The notes: generated from the letters alone by a model not told the origin. A stretch of DNA of 12,393 nucleotides from Clostridia bacterium (GCA_017517985.1 JAFWWX010000194.1:1-12393); one strand, 5' to 3'; counted from the stretch's first letter, positions 1 to 7,314 are shown. Program-made: numbers and translations.

Positions 1-1
1 G

Positions 2-505
2 AGAGTCTCATCCGACGGAAAAATGTACAGCACAATTGCACCCAGCGGTCTTGGTGGCTGGTATAAGCATTTTGAAGATAGAATTGTTGTTGGAGACATA
101 CACAAAAATTCAGATACAAACAGATGGCACAAAATACTTTACGAGGGAACTCCTGAGCAGGTAAGACGAATCAGGGAATATCTTGATACGCTTGACAAGA
201 ATTTGCCTTTTGAGTTTATTTATGCACATTCTACTGTGCTTGAAATTATGCCAAAAAACGGCACAAAAGGCGTAATGCTGAATAAACTTAAAGAAGTTAT
301 TGGAAAGCCTGAGGCTACGGTGTTTACTGTAGGTGACTATGAAAATGACGAGCAGATGCTTCGTATGGCAGATAGGTGTGCAACACCTGTTAACGGAATG
401 GACTACCTGAAAGAAATTCCCGGAACAATGGTTCTTTGTGATAATGATGCCGGTGCAATAGCCGACCTTATCGGAAGAATAGAAAAAGAAATTGACAAAA
501 GATGA
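2..505 (+). CDS. HAD-superfamily (Cof-type) phosphatase, C-terminal part
   Basis: The frame is open to the left edge of the window, so the start and the N-terminal catalytic aspartates lie outside; 167 residues are visible. Numbering from the first visible methionine (position 23), GDYEND at residues 104-109 is HAD motif IV, which carries the Mg-binding acidic residues. Just before it the segment PKNGTKG (77-83) supplies the conserved lysine and glycine of the Cof/HAD-IIB group. The following ADRCATPVNGMDYLKE pattern is also typical of this group. Family members are cytoplasmic phosphatases that dephosphorylate sugar phosphates or related small metabolites; the exact substrate cannot be read from this part. 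The gene ends 47 bases before the split transketolase genes in the same direction, so a sugar-phosphate role would fit, but a separate promoter overlaps its 3' end. Family assignment is firm, substrate unknown. Confidence 0.88.
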   Translation, partial: RVSSDGKMYSTIAPSGLGGWYKHFEDRIVVGDIHKNSDTNRWHKILYEGTPEQVRRIREYLDTLDKNLPFEFIYAHSTVLEIMPKNGTKGVMLNKLKEVIGKPEATVFTVGDYENDEQMLRMADRCATPVNGMDYLKEIPGTMVLCDNDAGAIADLIGRIEKEIDKR

Positions 506-520
506 TTTTAATTATATAAA
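492..520 (+). promoter_or_regulatory. Sigma-A promoter for the transketolase pair
   Basis: TTGACA at 492-497 and TATAAA at 515-520 are separated by exactly 17 bases. Transcription would start near 527, giving a leader of about 26 bases before the ATG at 553. The -35 box lies inside the last codons of the HAD gene, so the transketolase genes can be expressed independently of it. No terminator is visible between the HAD gene and this promoter, so read-through is also possible. Confidence 0.7.
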
Positions 521-552
521 AACAAATGCAATTTCAAATAAGGAGAAAGAAA

Positions 553-1383
553 ATGGATAAGAATAAGCTTTCCTTCTACGCAAATGAAATCAGAAAAGGC
601 GCCATAACCGCAGTGTATTCAGCAAAATCCGGACATCCCGGTGGCTCTCTCGGTATTGCAGAGATTCTTGCATATCTTTATTTTGAGGAAATGAACATAG
701 ACCCCAAGAATCCTAAAATGGAAGATAGGGACAGATTTGTACTTTCCAAAGGCCACACCTGTCCTGCACTCTATGCGGCTCTTGCACACAGAGGTTTCTT
801 CCCGGTAGAAGATCTTGTTACATTCAGACATACAGGTGCATATCTTCAGGGACATCCTGATATGAAGCATATTCCCGGAATTGATATGAGCTCCGGCTCT
901 CTTGGTCAGGGAATATCTGCAGCGTGCGGTATGGCACTCTCCGCAAAGCTCTCTGAAAAAGCTTACAGAGTGTATACAATACTCGGAGACGGTGAAAGCG
1001 AGGAAGGTCAGGTATGGGAGGCAGCAATGTTTGCAGCTCACTACGGACTCAATAATCTTACAGCGTTTATTGACTTTAACGGTCTTCAGATTGACGGTGA
1101 TGTTACAAAGGTTATGAATCCTACTCCCCTTGACGAAAAGTTCAAGGCGTTCGGCTGGAATGTGACAGTAATTGACGGTCATAACATTGATGAAATAGCA
1201 GAAGCAGTTGCTATGGCAAAGAAATCAGATAAGCCCTTTGCGATTATTTGCAAAACAGTAAAAGGCAAAGGTGTTTCATTTATGGAAAATAAAGCTGAGT
1301 GGCATGGCTCTGCACCTAATGCGGAACAGTACGAACAGGCAATGAAGGAACTTAACGAAGTTTCTGCTTGCCTTGCAAAGTAA
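553..1383 (+). CDS. Transketolase, N-terminal subunit
   Basis: This 276-residue protein is the thiamine-diphosphate (TPP) pyrophosphate-binding half of transketolase, which moves two-carbon ketol units between sugar phosphates in the non-oxidative pentose phosphate pathway. Seen motifs: GHPGGSLG at 27-34, LSKGHTCPALY at 64-74, GSLGQG at 115-120, the Mg/TPP motif GDGESEEGQVWEA at 145-157, and FIDFNGLQIDG at 172-182. The length matches stand-alone N-terminal subunits, which are about half of a fused enzyme of roughly 620-670 residues. The start at 553 is chosen over an in-frame ATG at 526 because AAGGAG at 540-545 lies 7 bases before 553. The C-terminal half follows 19 bases later, and the two subunits are expected to form the active complex. 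Confidence 0.97.
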   Translation: MDKNKLSFYANEIRKGAITAVYSAKSGHPGGSLGIAEILAYLYFEEMNIDPKNPKMEDRDRFVLSKGHTCPALYAALAHRGFFPVEDLVTFRHTGAYLQGHPDMKHIPGIDMSSGSLGQGISAACGMALSAKLSEKAYRVYTILGDGESEEGQVWEAAMFAAHYGLNNLTAFIDFNGLQIDGDVTKVMNPTPLDEKFKAFGWNVTVIDGHNIDEIAEAVAMAKKSDKPFAIICKTVKGKGVSFMENKAEWHGSAPNAEQYEQAMKELNEVSACLAK

Positions 1384-1402
1384 AAGTGGGAGGTATATAA
1401 CA

Positions 1403-2341
1403 ATGGCAGATGTAATCGCAACAAGAGAAAGCTACGGCAATGCACTTGCACAGCTTGGTGAAAAGTATGATATAGTTGTTCTTGACGCAGACCTCTCAAA
1501 ATCAACAAAGACAGAAACCTTCAAAAAGAAATTTCCTGAAAGATTTATAAACTGCGGTATTGCAGAAGGAAATATGATGTCTGTTGCAGCAGGTCTTGCG
1601 GCAACAGGAAAAATTGTATTTGCCTCTACCTTTGCAATGTTTGCAGCTGGAAGAGCTTTTGAACAGATAAGAAACTCTATCGGTTATCCTCATCTCAATG
1701 TAAAGATTGGTGCAACACACGCCGGACTTTCCGTTGGTGAAGACGGTGCAACACATCAGTGTAACGAAGATATTGGTCTTATGAGAACAATTCCGGGCAT
1801 GGTAATTCTCAATCCCGCCGATGATACAGAGGCAAGAAAGTGCGTTGAGGCGGCAGTAAAACACGACGGACCGGTATATCTTCGTTTCGGCAGACTCGGT
1901 GTGCCGGTTATATACGATGAAGATTATAACTTTGAAATCGGCAAAGGCAATGTTATTGCAGAGGGTAATGATGTAACAATCGTTGCAACAGGTCTTATGG
2001 TGGCTGAGGCTTTGAAGGCAAGAGAGATACTTCTTGAAGAAGGAATAAATGCAAGAGTAATCAACATCTGCTGTATAAAGCCTATTGACACAGAGCTTCT
2101 TTGCCGTGCATCCAAGGAAACAGGTGCAATAGTTACAGCCGAAGAACACTCTATCTACGGAGGTCTTGGCTCTGCTGTTGCTGAAGCAATTTGTGAAACA
2201 GCACCCTGTACTGTACTTCGTGTAGGTGTTCAGGATACATATGGTTCATCCGGACCTGCAAAGGAAGTTCTTGAATATTACGGACTTACAGCGAAAAACA
2301 TTGCTGAAACTGCCAAAAAGGCAATTGCCGCTAAAAAGTAA
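1403..2341 (+). CDS. Transketolase, C-terminal subunit
   Basis: This 312-residue partner of the preceding gene carries the pyrimidine-binding and C-terminal transketolase domains. Seen motifs: GIAEGNM at 52-58, whose glutamate (E55) corresponds to the residue that activates the TPP aminopyrimidine; GEDGATHQ at 112-119, typical of the pyrimidine domain; and EEHSIYGGLG at 247-256 in the C-terminal domain. The start at 1403 has a good Shine-Dalgarno, GGGAGG at 1388-1393, nine bases upstream; an in-frame ATG at 1373 would overlap the preceding gene and lacks one. The gene is followed by a hairpin terminator, so the operon ends here. The 1-deoxyxylulose-5-phosphate synthase and pyruvate dehydrogenase E1 families share this fold, but the split arrangement and motifs fit transketolase best. 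Confidence 0.96.
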   Translation: MADVIATRESYGNALAQLGEKYDIVVLDADLSKSTKTETFKKKFPERFINCGIAEGNMMSVAAGLAATGKIVFASTFAMFAAGRAFEQIRNSIGYPHLNVKIGATHAGLSVGEDGATHQCNEDIGLMRTIPGMVILNPADDTEARKCVEAAVKHDGPVYLRFGRLGVPVIYDEDYNFEIGKGNVIAEGNDVTIVATGLMVAEALKAREILLEEGINARVINICCIKPIDTELLCRASKETGAIVTAEEHSIYGGLGSAVAEAICETAPCTVLRVGVQDTYGSSGPAKEVLEYYGLTAKNIAETAKKAIAAKK

Positions 2342-2353
2342 AATGACTTAAAT

Positions 2354-2386
2354 AACCTCTCCGACAAATTCGGGGAGGTTAATTTT
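2354..2386 (+). terminator. Rho-independent terminator after the transketolase genes
   Basis: AACCTCTCCG (2354-2363) pairs with CGGGGAGGTT (2371-2380) in a 10-bp stem containing one G-T pair and a 7-base loop, followed by AATTTTG. It begins 13 bases after the stop codon of the second transketolase gene. Confidence 0.85.
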
Positions 2387-2390
2387 GTAT

Positions 2391-2423
2391 AAAAGAAAAG
2401 TACCGAGTGGTAAACACCCGGTA
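2391..2423 (-). terminator. Terminator for the glycosidase / Cys-rich protein transcript
   Basis: TACCGAGTG (2401-2409) pairs with CACCCGGTA (2415-2423) with one mismatch and a 5-base loop. On the minus strand the stem is followed by CTTTTCTTTT, a good U-tract. It lies 29 bases beyond the stop of the minus-strand Cys-rich gene. The plus side also has a T-run (ATTTTTATATTT), so it may act in both directions between these convergent operons. Confidence 0.75.
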
Positions 2424-2451
2424 CAATTTTTATATTTAACTATTCATAAAA

Positions 2452-2676
2452 CTATTTATTTTCAATCCAGAACTTAACAAAGCTCTCAAAAGTAAACTCT
2501 GAAAGTGACGAAAGATCGTCATTTATTTTTCTGAAAAAACAGCTTGGAATTTCACCGCAAGAAAGGTTTTTTGCAACGCACGCATCACAACTACAGCACA
2601 CTGTGTCGGGGTTGTTGGGGTTATGAGGACAACACCTGTCACGGCAGGTACAGAAATGATTCTTTTTATTACTCAT
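2452..2676 (-). CDS. Small ten-cysteine protein, DUF6485-like
   Basis: This 74-residue protein has ten cysteines, at residues 9, 11, 15, 16, 27, 28, 30, 33, 40 and 46. They are arranged as CTC, CC, CCSCDAC and a GEIPSCFF segment, followed by an acidic and aromatic helix-like C-terminus (FTFESFVKFW). From memory this layout matches DUF6485, a small uncharacterised family common in Clostridia that ends its Cys-rich part with a G-E-x-P-x-C-F-F motif. The cysteine spacing suggests a zinc- or iron-sulfur-binding fold, but no function is established. There is no signal peptide, so it is probably cytoplasmic. A purine-rich site (AAAAGGAAAAAG) precedes the ATG. The gene lies 23 bases downstream of the glycosidase gene and should share its transcript. 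Existence as a gene is well supported, function unknown. Confidence 0.8.
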   Translation of the reverse strand: MSNKKNHFCTCRDRCCPHNPNNPDTVCCSCDACVAKNLSCGEIPSCFFRKINDDLSSLSEFTFESFVKFWIENK

Positions 2677-2699
2677 ATTCTTTTTCCTTTTATAGAGAT

Positions 2700-4733
2700 T
2701 TAATATCTAATCTTAACTTCTGCTGTTCTCTTTTCGGACAAAGTTTCAACTTTGTAGAAATTGCCGTCTTTGGTTAGTGTTGCAACTTTTCCGTCAATTG
2801 TAACATCCTTTACTTCCTTGTCGCAGTAAAATTCAAAATCTCCCTTTTCACGAAGAGTAAAACCGTCAGAAGAGATATTTTCAGCTGTAATTGAGCCTAT
2901 GAACTTTCCACAAAGACCGAGATAACAGAAGCCGTCTATAATGGGAGTGTAACTGTAAAGTCTGAAATCGTCCTGATGCGCAAGAACTGACTCGTATTTA
3001 TAGTAACATTCGTCGCATACAACCTTTTTCTCTCCGGAGAAATGCTCTTTGATTACATACTTGTTGCTGACAGGTTGTACGAACATTTGATTAAGGTCAA
3101 GAGTAAGTGTTACAGCCTTGTTTTCCTTGTTTATATCAAATGCTGCAATGTAATATGTGTCGCCGGTGTTTGAGAATACTTTAAATGCAGAGGTGGATTC
3201 TTCAGGATTCATCGTCAGACAGTCGGCTGTGGGTACACCTGGGTTATCACACCTAAGTATTCTTCCGTCAAAAAGACAAAGAGGTTTTAAAACTGATGCA
3301 GTTGATCTGTCTGCAGTATCTGAAACATAAATTGGACCACCGCTGACAGCGCGAACAATAGAGTTTTTGATTCCCTGACTGTCATCTGTCCACCACATAT
3401 CCCAGTCACACCATAAAAGCTGTCCCTGATAAAAGGAATTGTATGAACATTGAAGAATATGCTTTGTAAACCAAGCTCTGTCCTCGGGCTTAAAGTCGTC
3501 TGAACAACGGGAGATTGCTGTCGACGGTCTGTTCCAGATGTTTTCAATTCCCATTCCCATACAGTTTATAAGGTCGCCATTGAAATGTTTATACAACGAT
3601 TTTTCAATTCCGTAGTGGAGATTCCTTGCAATTTCGCCAACGGGAGCAATACCTTTGTACCACATAGATATACAAGTCTGGTTATCTACCTTCATAAACT
3701 TTGTGCCGCAGCTTTTTAGAAAACTGTGGAATGCATCGAAGAAACCGTAAAACTGCTCTTTGGTTGTTCCAGGTACAAATCGGTCTACTCCATCAATATG
3801 TTTTTTTATAAAAAGCTCAGGGAAGTTTTTGTATATTTCACCGTCGGGAGTAACACCACGCCAGTAGCCTGTTGTAGGGTGCCACATACCGGTTGTAATA
3901 TCAAATTCATCCTTCATTTTCTCAATGCAGTATTTAAGACCGTGAGGAAATCTTTCGGGGGCAGCCTCGAATGAATCAAGGGCTGAAGAATGCATCAGCT
4001 TATGCATTTCCCTTTTGTCTGAATATTTCTTGCCAACAAAGTTCTTGACATCGCCCCACATATCGTCAAATATTGCCCACTTAACCGGAATATCCTTGTC
4101 GGTGAATTCACGGCATTTGGAAAGCATATCTGTTTCTGTTACACGAATCTGAAAGGCATCCCAGCTGCACCAGCCGAGATATTCAAAAATTTCGGGGTAT
4201 GGTCTGTCCTCTCGCATCTTTATGTAGTTCCCAAGTAGTTCAACCGCATATTCAGTAAGGTCGTGAACGAGTTTATAAGGGCTTTCACCGGAACCGTACA
4301 CAAAGCAAAGAGTATCAACTATTGAAAGTTTGTCATACCAGGAGAAAACCTTTGCATAACAACCGGTTTCGTCACCTTCGATAACTGTCTTATAAGTATC
4401 ACCGCAAACAGGAAGAATGGCGGTATAACTACAGTCCTTGTTTTTCATAAGAAGAAGCTGGGTGTCGTGGGGATTTTCTTTAAGGTCTGTGCCAAAGGCG
4501 GGACTGCACCAGAAAGGGGAGTGGCGGTTTACCGAAACATAGCAATCCATATTTTCAGGTTGTCTGATTTCTATGGAAACCGCCAGTTCAGAATTAAAAT
4601 ATCTGTCACCGGCATCAGCCTTTGCAAACACTGCACCAAAGCCGTTTTTGCTTTTGTGAATAAGCTCTATATCGTGAAAAATTTCGCTTTCTGCTCCAAG
4701 AAATCCTTGTGCCGTAAAAAATGTTGAGTTCAT
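2700..4733 (-). CDS. GH36 / raffinose-synthase-family glycosidase (putative alpha-galactosidase)
   Basis: This 677-residue protein resembles the plant SIP1/raffinose synthase branch of GH36, which acts on alpha-galactosides. Seen motifs: LGWCSWDAF at 186-194 and WAIFDDMW at 219-226 early in the (beta/alpha)8 barrel; FMKVDNQ at 346-352, where D350 fits the nucleophile; and SRCSDDF at 408-414, where D412 or D413 fits the acid/base. WCDWDMWWTD (441-450), SGGPIYVSD (464-472) and DGRILRCDNPGVPTADCL (489-506) are also characteristic. Residues 1-170 form the beta-rich N-terminal domain, and 520-677 a beta-sandwich tail. No signal peptide is present, so it should act in the cytoplasm on imported sugars. 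The ATG at 4733 has AAAGGAA about 8 bases before it. Family placement is strong; whether it hydrolyses or transfers galactose, and on which substrate, is open. Confidence 0.88.
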   Translation of the reverse strand: MNSTFFTAQGFLGAESEIFHDIELIHKSKNGFGAVFAKADAGDRYFNSELAVSIEIRQPENMDCYVSVNRHSPFWCSPAFGTDLKENPHDTQLLLMKNKDCSYTAILPVCGDTYKTVIEGDETGCYAKVFSWYDKLSIVDTLCFVYGSGESPYKLVHDLTEYAVELLGNYIKMREDRPYPEIFEYLGWCSWDAFQIRVTETDMLSKCREFTDKDIPVKWAIFDDMWGDVKNFVGKKYSDKREMHKLMHSSALDSFEAAPERFPHGLKYCIEKMKDEFDITTGMWHPTTGYWRGVTPDGEIYKNFPELFIKKHIDGVDRFVPGTTKEQFYGFFDAFHSFLKSCGTKFMKVDNQTCISMWYKGIAPVGEIARNLHYGIEKSLYKHFNGDLINCMGMGIENIWNRPSTAISRCSDDFKPEDRAWFTKHILQCSYNSFYQGQLLWCDWDMWWTDDSQGIKNSIVRAVSGGPIYVSDTADRSTASVLKPLCLFDGRILRCDNPGVPTADCLTMNPEESTSAFKVFSNTGDTYYIAAFDINKENKAVTLTLDLNQMFVQPVSNKYVIKEHFSGEKKVVCDECYYKYESVLAHQDDFRLYSYTPIIDGFCYLGLCGKFIGSITAENISSDGFTLREKGDFEFYCDKEVKDVTIDGKVATLTKDGNFYKVETLSEKRTAEVKIRY

Positions 4734-4762
4734 AATGAGTTCCTTTCAAGAAGGTGTATTTA

Positions 4763-4780
4763 GTTAATACCGAAATTTAC
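4763..4780. promoter_or_regulatory. Candidate operator (CG-centred imperfect palindrome)
   Basis: GTTAATACCGAAATTTAC is an 18-bp imperfect palindrome centred on CG, with six of nine base pairs symmetrical (GT-AAT--CG--ATT-AC). It begins about 4 bases downstream of the predicted transcription start of the glycosidase gene. A central CG is characteristic of LacI/GalR-family operators, which often regulate sugar genes from this position. It does not match the CcpA cre consensus well. The assignment is inferred from symmetry and position only. Confidence 0.35.
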
Positions 4781-4790
4781 ATCTAAATAT

Positions 4791-4818
4791 ATTTTAGCAT
4801 ATATTTTGAAAAAAGCAA
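4791..4818 (-). promoter_or_regulatory. Promoter for the glycosidase operon
   Basis: Read on the minus strand, TTGCTT (4818-4813) and TAAAAT (4796-4791) are 16 bases apart. The -10 box is preceded by TGC, making an extended -10 (TGnTAAAAT). Transcription would start near 4784, leaving a leader of about 50 bases. Confidence 0.65.
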
Positions 4819-4872
4819 GTAGGTGAATGGTTTTTCTGAAACTATTTAAATTCATATTAAAAAAAGTCAATC

Positions 4873-4921
4873 GACAAAATAAAAATGTCTGAAACCCGAC
4901 AAATTCGACTTTCAGACATTT
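4873..4921 (-). terminator. Terminator after asd
   Basis: A perfect 12-bp inverted repeat, AAATGTCTGAAA (4883-4894) and TTTCAGACATTT (4910-4921), encloses a 15-base loop. On the minus strand the stem runs into a T-rich stretch (TTTTTATTTT). It starts 23 bases after the asd stop codon and separates asd from the glycosidase promoter. Confidence 0.85.
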
Positions 4922-4944
4922 AATATTTTAATACTAATTGAAAA

Positions 4945-6030
4945 TTATTTTTCGATAATGTAACCTTTAGCTGCAAGAAGTTCTGCGATAAGTACAGCAC
5001 CGCCCGCTGCACCTCTGAGAGTGTTGTGGGACATACCAACAAACTTGTAATCAAAAATGGTATCTTCACGAAGTCTGCCTGCGGTAATTCCCATACCGCC
5101 GTATATTTCTCTCTCATCCTTTATCTGAGGTCTGTTGTCTTCCTCACAATATGTGATAAACTGTTCAGGGGCGTTGGGAAGTTTTAATTCCTGTGATTCA
5201 CCCTTGAAGTTCTTCCAGTCTTCAAGAATCTGTTCCTTTGTGGGCTTATTCTTGAATTTAACAAATACAGCTGCTGTGTGACCGTTGGTTACGGGAACTC
5301 TGTAACACTGTGCGGAAATGGAAATATCTTCACGCTTTACAATTTTACCGTTTTCAACCTTACCCCAGAGTCTTAAAGGCTCCTGCTCGGACTTTTCTTC
5401 TTCGCCACCGATGTAAGGAATGAGATTGTCAATCATTTCAGGCCATTCCTTGAAGGTCTTTCCCGCACCGGATATTGCCTGATATGTTGTTACGATAACC
5501 TGTTCAATGCCGTATTTAAGAAGGGGAGTGAGCATAGGAACATAGCTCTGAATGGAGCAGTTAGGCTTTACAGCGATAAAACCGTTCTTTGTTCCGAGTC
5601 TCTTTTTCTGAGCTTCGATAACCTCAAGGTGTTCGGGGTTGATTTCCGGAACAACCATAGGAACATCCTCTGTCCATCTATGAGCAGAGTTGTTGGAAAC
5701 AACAGGAGTTTCTCTTTTTGCGTATGCTTCTTCAAGAGCTCTGATTTCGTCTTTCTTCATATCAACTGCGCAGAATGTAAAGTCGCACATTTCGCAAACC
5801 TTATCAATGTCAGCAGTTGCGTCGTATACGGTCATTTTGGCTACTTTTTCAGGCATGGGAATATCAAGTTTCCATCTTCCGCCGAGGGCTTCCTCGTAGG
5901 TCTTTCCTGCGCTTCTTGCACTTGCGGCAAGTACTGTAATTTCAAACATAGGGTGGTTGTCAAGAAGAGTAATGAATCTCTGGCCAACCATACCTGTTGC
6001 GCCTATAATGCCAGCTCTTAATTTTTTCAT
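4945..6030 (-). CDS. asd: Aspartate-semialdehyde dehydrogenase, archaeal/fungal-like type
   Basis: This 361-residue enzyme makes aspartate-4-semialdehyde from aspartyl phosphate with NADPH, the branch point to lysine/diaminopimelate, threonine and methionine. Seen features: the Rossmann loop [12 protein letters not shown] (7-18), SNNSAHR (112-118), KPNCSI (155-160) with catalytic C158, the AISGAGK stretch (185-191), and [10 protein letters not shown] (244-253) with the catalytic-step histidine H251. The sequence style ([10 protein letters not shown] near the N-terminus, [18 protein letters not shown] in the middle) matches the archaeal/fungal-like branch (TIGR00978) rather than the classic Bacillus or E. 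coli enzymes. The start at 6030 follows AAAAGGAG with 7-base spacing. It is transcribed alone, with its own promoter and terminator. Some low-GC clostridia are known to carry this type. Confidence 0.95.
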   Translation of the reverse strand: MKKLRAGIIGATGMVGQRFITLLDNHPMFEITVLAASARSAGKTYEEALGGRWKLDIPMPEKVAKMTVYDATADIDKVCEMCDFTFCAVDMKKDEIRALEEAYAKRETPVVSNNSAHRWTEDVPMVVPEINPEHLEVIEAQKKRLGTKNGFIAVKPNCSIQSYVPMLTPLLKYGIEQVIVTTYQAISGAGKTFKEWPEMIDNLIPYIGGEEEKSEQEPLRLWGKVENGKIVKREDISISAQCYRVPVTNGHTAAVFVKFKNKPTKEQILEDWKNFKGESQELKLPNAPEQFITYCEEDNRPQIKDEREIYGGMGITAGRLREDTIFDYKFVGMSHNTLRGAAGGAVLIAELLAAKGYIIEK

Positions 6031-6171
6031 AATATTTCTCCTTTTAATAAAATCTGAGCGTATGTTAAGAATTATAAAACTAACAAATGCTATTCAGCGA
6101 AACACAACAGAGCGTAAATGTAAAATTTGTCTGTTTCTACTGATATTTTGATATAACAACTATAATAAATT

Positions 6172-6200
6172 ATTATATTAAAAAAACCGCATTTTGTCAA
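6172..6200 (-). promoter_or_regulatory. Consensus sigma-A promoter for asd
   Basis: On the minus strand, TTGACA (6200-6195) and TATAAT (6177-6172) are separated by 17 bases, a perfect consensus. Transcription would begin near 6165, leaving a leader of about 135 bases that is long for a simple housekeeping gene. Confidence 0.85.
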
Positions 6201-6218
6201 TTGTTGTGGTAGACAAAA
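6192..6218. promoter_or_regulatory. Inverted repeat overlapping the asd -35 box
   Basis: TTTTGTC (6192-6198) and GACAAAA (6212-6218) form a 7-bp inverted repeat with 13 bases between the arms. The left arm covers most of the asd -35 element, so a bound dimer would compete with RNA polymerase. Short A/T-rich arms can arise by chance; no known operator was recognised. Confidence 0.25.
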
Positions 6219-6313
6219 GAATCGTTGATACATTTTATTTTTCGGTAAAATAATACAAAAAACATATAGAATCCCTGCGAGGTTTATAATTTATGTAAAA
6301 TCCGAAATATGGC

Positions 6314-6342
6314 TTGAAAAAGACCATTCATTCTGATATAAT
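6314..6342 (+). promoter_or_regulatory. Sigma-A promoter for the deacetylase gene
   Basis: TTGAAA (6314-6319) and TATAAT (6337-6342) are 17 bases apart. The start would be near 6349, producing a leader of about 107 bases ahead of the ATG at 6456. Confidence 0.8.
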
Positions 6343-6348
6343 TAATTG

Positions 6349-6455
6349 TAGTAAAATAAGGTTTTGTCGGTGCCAGCCTGCAAAGACCTTGTTATATAAA
6401 TCCGAAAACTTGTTTTTACGGAATATTAATCGAAATATGCCGGGGTGATACAAAA
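6349..6455 (+). promoter_or_regulatory. Structured 5' leader of the deacetylase gene
   Basis: Two hairpins are visible. Hairpin 1: AAGGTTTTG (6358-6366) pairs with CAAAGACCTT (6381-6390) with one bulged base and a GC-rich 14-base loop. Hairpin 2: TCCG (6401-6404) pairs with CGGA (6419-6422) and AAAA (6405-6408) with TTTT (6413-6416), with a TA bulge and a CTTG loop. The ribosome site GGGGTG (6442-6447) lies downstream and outside both. I do not recognise a riboswitch class, and no terminator-like U-tract follows. Confidence 0.35.
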
Positions 6456-7280
6456 ATGAAAATGAGACTAAAAGACGGAAAAACCAAGGTGCTTACTTTA
6501 AGCTATGATGACGGAGTTGTTCAGGATATAAGACTAGTTGAAATTATGAATACATACGGCTTAAAGGGAACCTTTAATATCAATTCGGGTTTATATTTGC
6601 CGGAGGATGCTTCCCGTGAAAAATTCTACGGGAGAATGAAGCTGTCTGAAGCAAAGAAGTTATATCTTGAGTCAGGACACGAGATTGCGGTACACGGATT
6701 ATCACATCCTTTTCTTGAAAAGTTGGATTCCTCTGAAATAATATATGAAATAACTGAGGACAGAAAAAACATAGAAAAACAGTACGGAACAATAGTAAGA
6801 GGTATGGCATACCCCTTTGGCACATATAACGATATGGTTGTGGATATTCTTGAAAAATGTCATATTGCATACGCAAGAACAACAAGAAGCACCTATTCCT
6901 TCAATTTACCTGAAAACTGGCTTGAGCTTCATCCTACATGTCATCACAACTACGAAAAACTTGAAGAGCTTATAAAAAGATTTGTTGAAATGCCAAACAG
7001 GTGGAACAACGCAGAAATGTTCTATCTTTGGGGACACAGCTATGAATTTGATAATAATGATAATTGGGATGTCATCGAGAAGTTTGCAGAATATGCAGGT
7101 GGGCACGAGCACATCTGGTATGCTACAAATATTGAAATTTACGACTATGTGAAAGCATATGAAAGACTCTGGACAAGCTATGATAAAAAGATTATACACA
7201 ATCCGTCTGCTATTGATGTCTGGTTTGAACAAGACGGTGAAGTTTACTGCATAAGATCAGGTGAAACTTTAAGTATATGA
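6456..7280 (+). CDS. Polysaccharide deacetylase family protein (NodB/CE4-like)
   Basis: This 274-residue protein has the NodB fold of metal-dependent deacetylases, which remove acetyl groups from N-acetylated sugars. Seen motifs: LSYDDG at 15-20 (motif 1, D18/D19), HGLSHP at 80-85 (metal-binding histidines H80 and H84), RGMAYPFGTYND at 115-126 (motif 3), and a late LWGHSYEF at 191-198 that may supply the C-terminal histidine. There is no signal peptide or membrane segment, so it appears cytoplasmic, unlike most peptidoglycan deacetylases; an intracellular carbohydrate substrate is therefore more likely. GGGGTG at 6442-6447 lies 8 bases before the ATG at 6456; a second in-frame ATG is two codons later. 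truB follows 34 bases downstream, probably co-transcribed. Substrate unknown. Confidence 0.88.
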   Translation: MKMRLKDGKTKVLTLSYDDGVVQDIRLVEIMNTYGLKGTFNINSGLYLPEDASREKFYGRMKLSEAKKLYLESGHEIAVHGLSHPFLEKLDSSEIIYEITEDRKNIEKQYGTIVRGMAYPFGTYNDMVVDILEKCHIAYARTTRSTYSFNLPENWLELHPTCHHNYEKLEELIKRFVEMPNRWNNAEMFYLWGHSYEFDNNDNWDVIEKFAEYAGGHEHIWYATNIEIYDYVKAYERLWTSYDKKIIHNPSAIDVWFEQDGEVYCIRSGETLSI

Positions 7281-7314
7281 CAGAATGAGAGCCTGATTCT
7301 GAAAGGATTTAAAA

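Larger units (their letters stand above)
6031..6455. other. Divergent regulatory region between asd and the deacetylase gene
   Basis: This 425-base non-coding stretch is AT-rich. It holds the asd promoter (minus strand), a candidate operator overlapping it, the deacetylase promoter (plus strand) and the structured deacetylase leader. The asd leader is about 135 bases (roughly 6031-6165); I found neither a lysine riboswitch nor a T-box motif in it. CGAAATATG occurs twice in direct orientation (6303-6311 and 6431-6439), as does TCCGAAA (6301-6307 and 6401-6407). No credible gene was seen. Confidence 0.7.

Noticed and set aside
619..1182. Open frame of 187 codons antisense to the transketolase N-terminal gene
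   Set aside because: It lies wholly opposite a gene with clear transketolase motifs, has no ribosome site, and its product is Cys/His/Ile-rich without any recognisable domain; it mirrors the coding bias of the real gene.
1502..2149. Open frame of 215 codons antisense to the transketolase C-terminal gene
   Set aside because: Cys/Tyr-rich low-plausibility translation opposite a motif-rich gene; no start signal.
6031..6165. Lysine riboswitch or T-box in the asd leader
   Set aside because: None of the conserved core sequences of either element was found and the leader is short for a lysine riboswitch.
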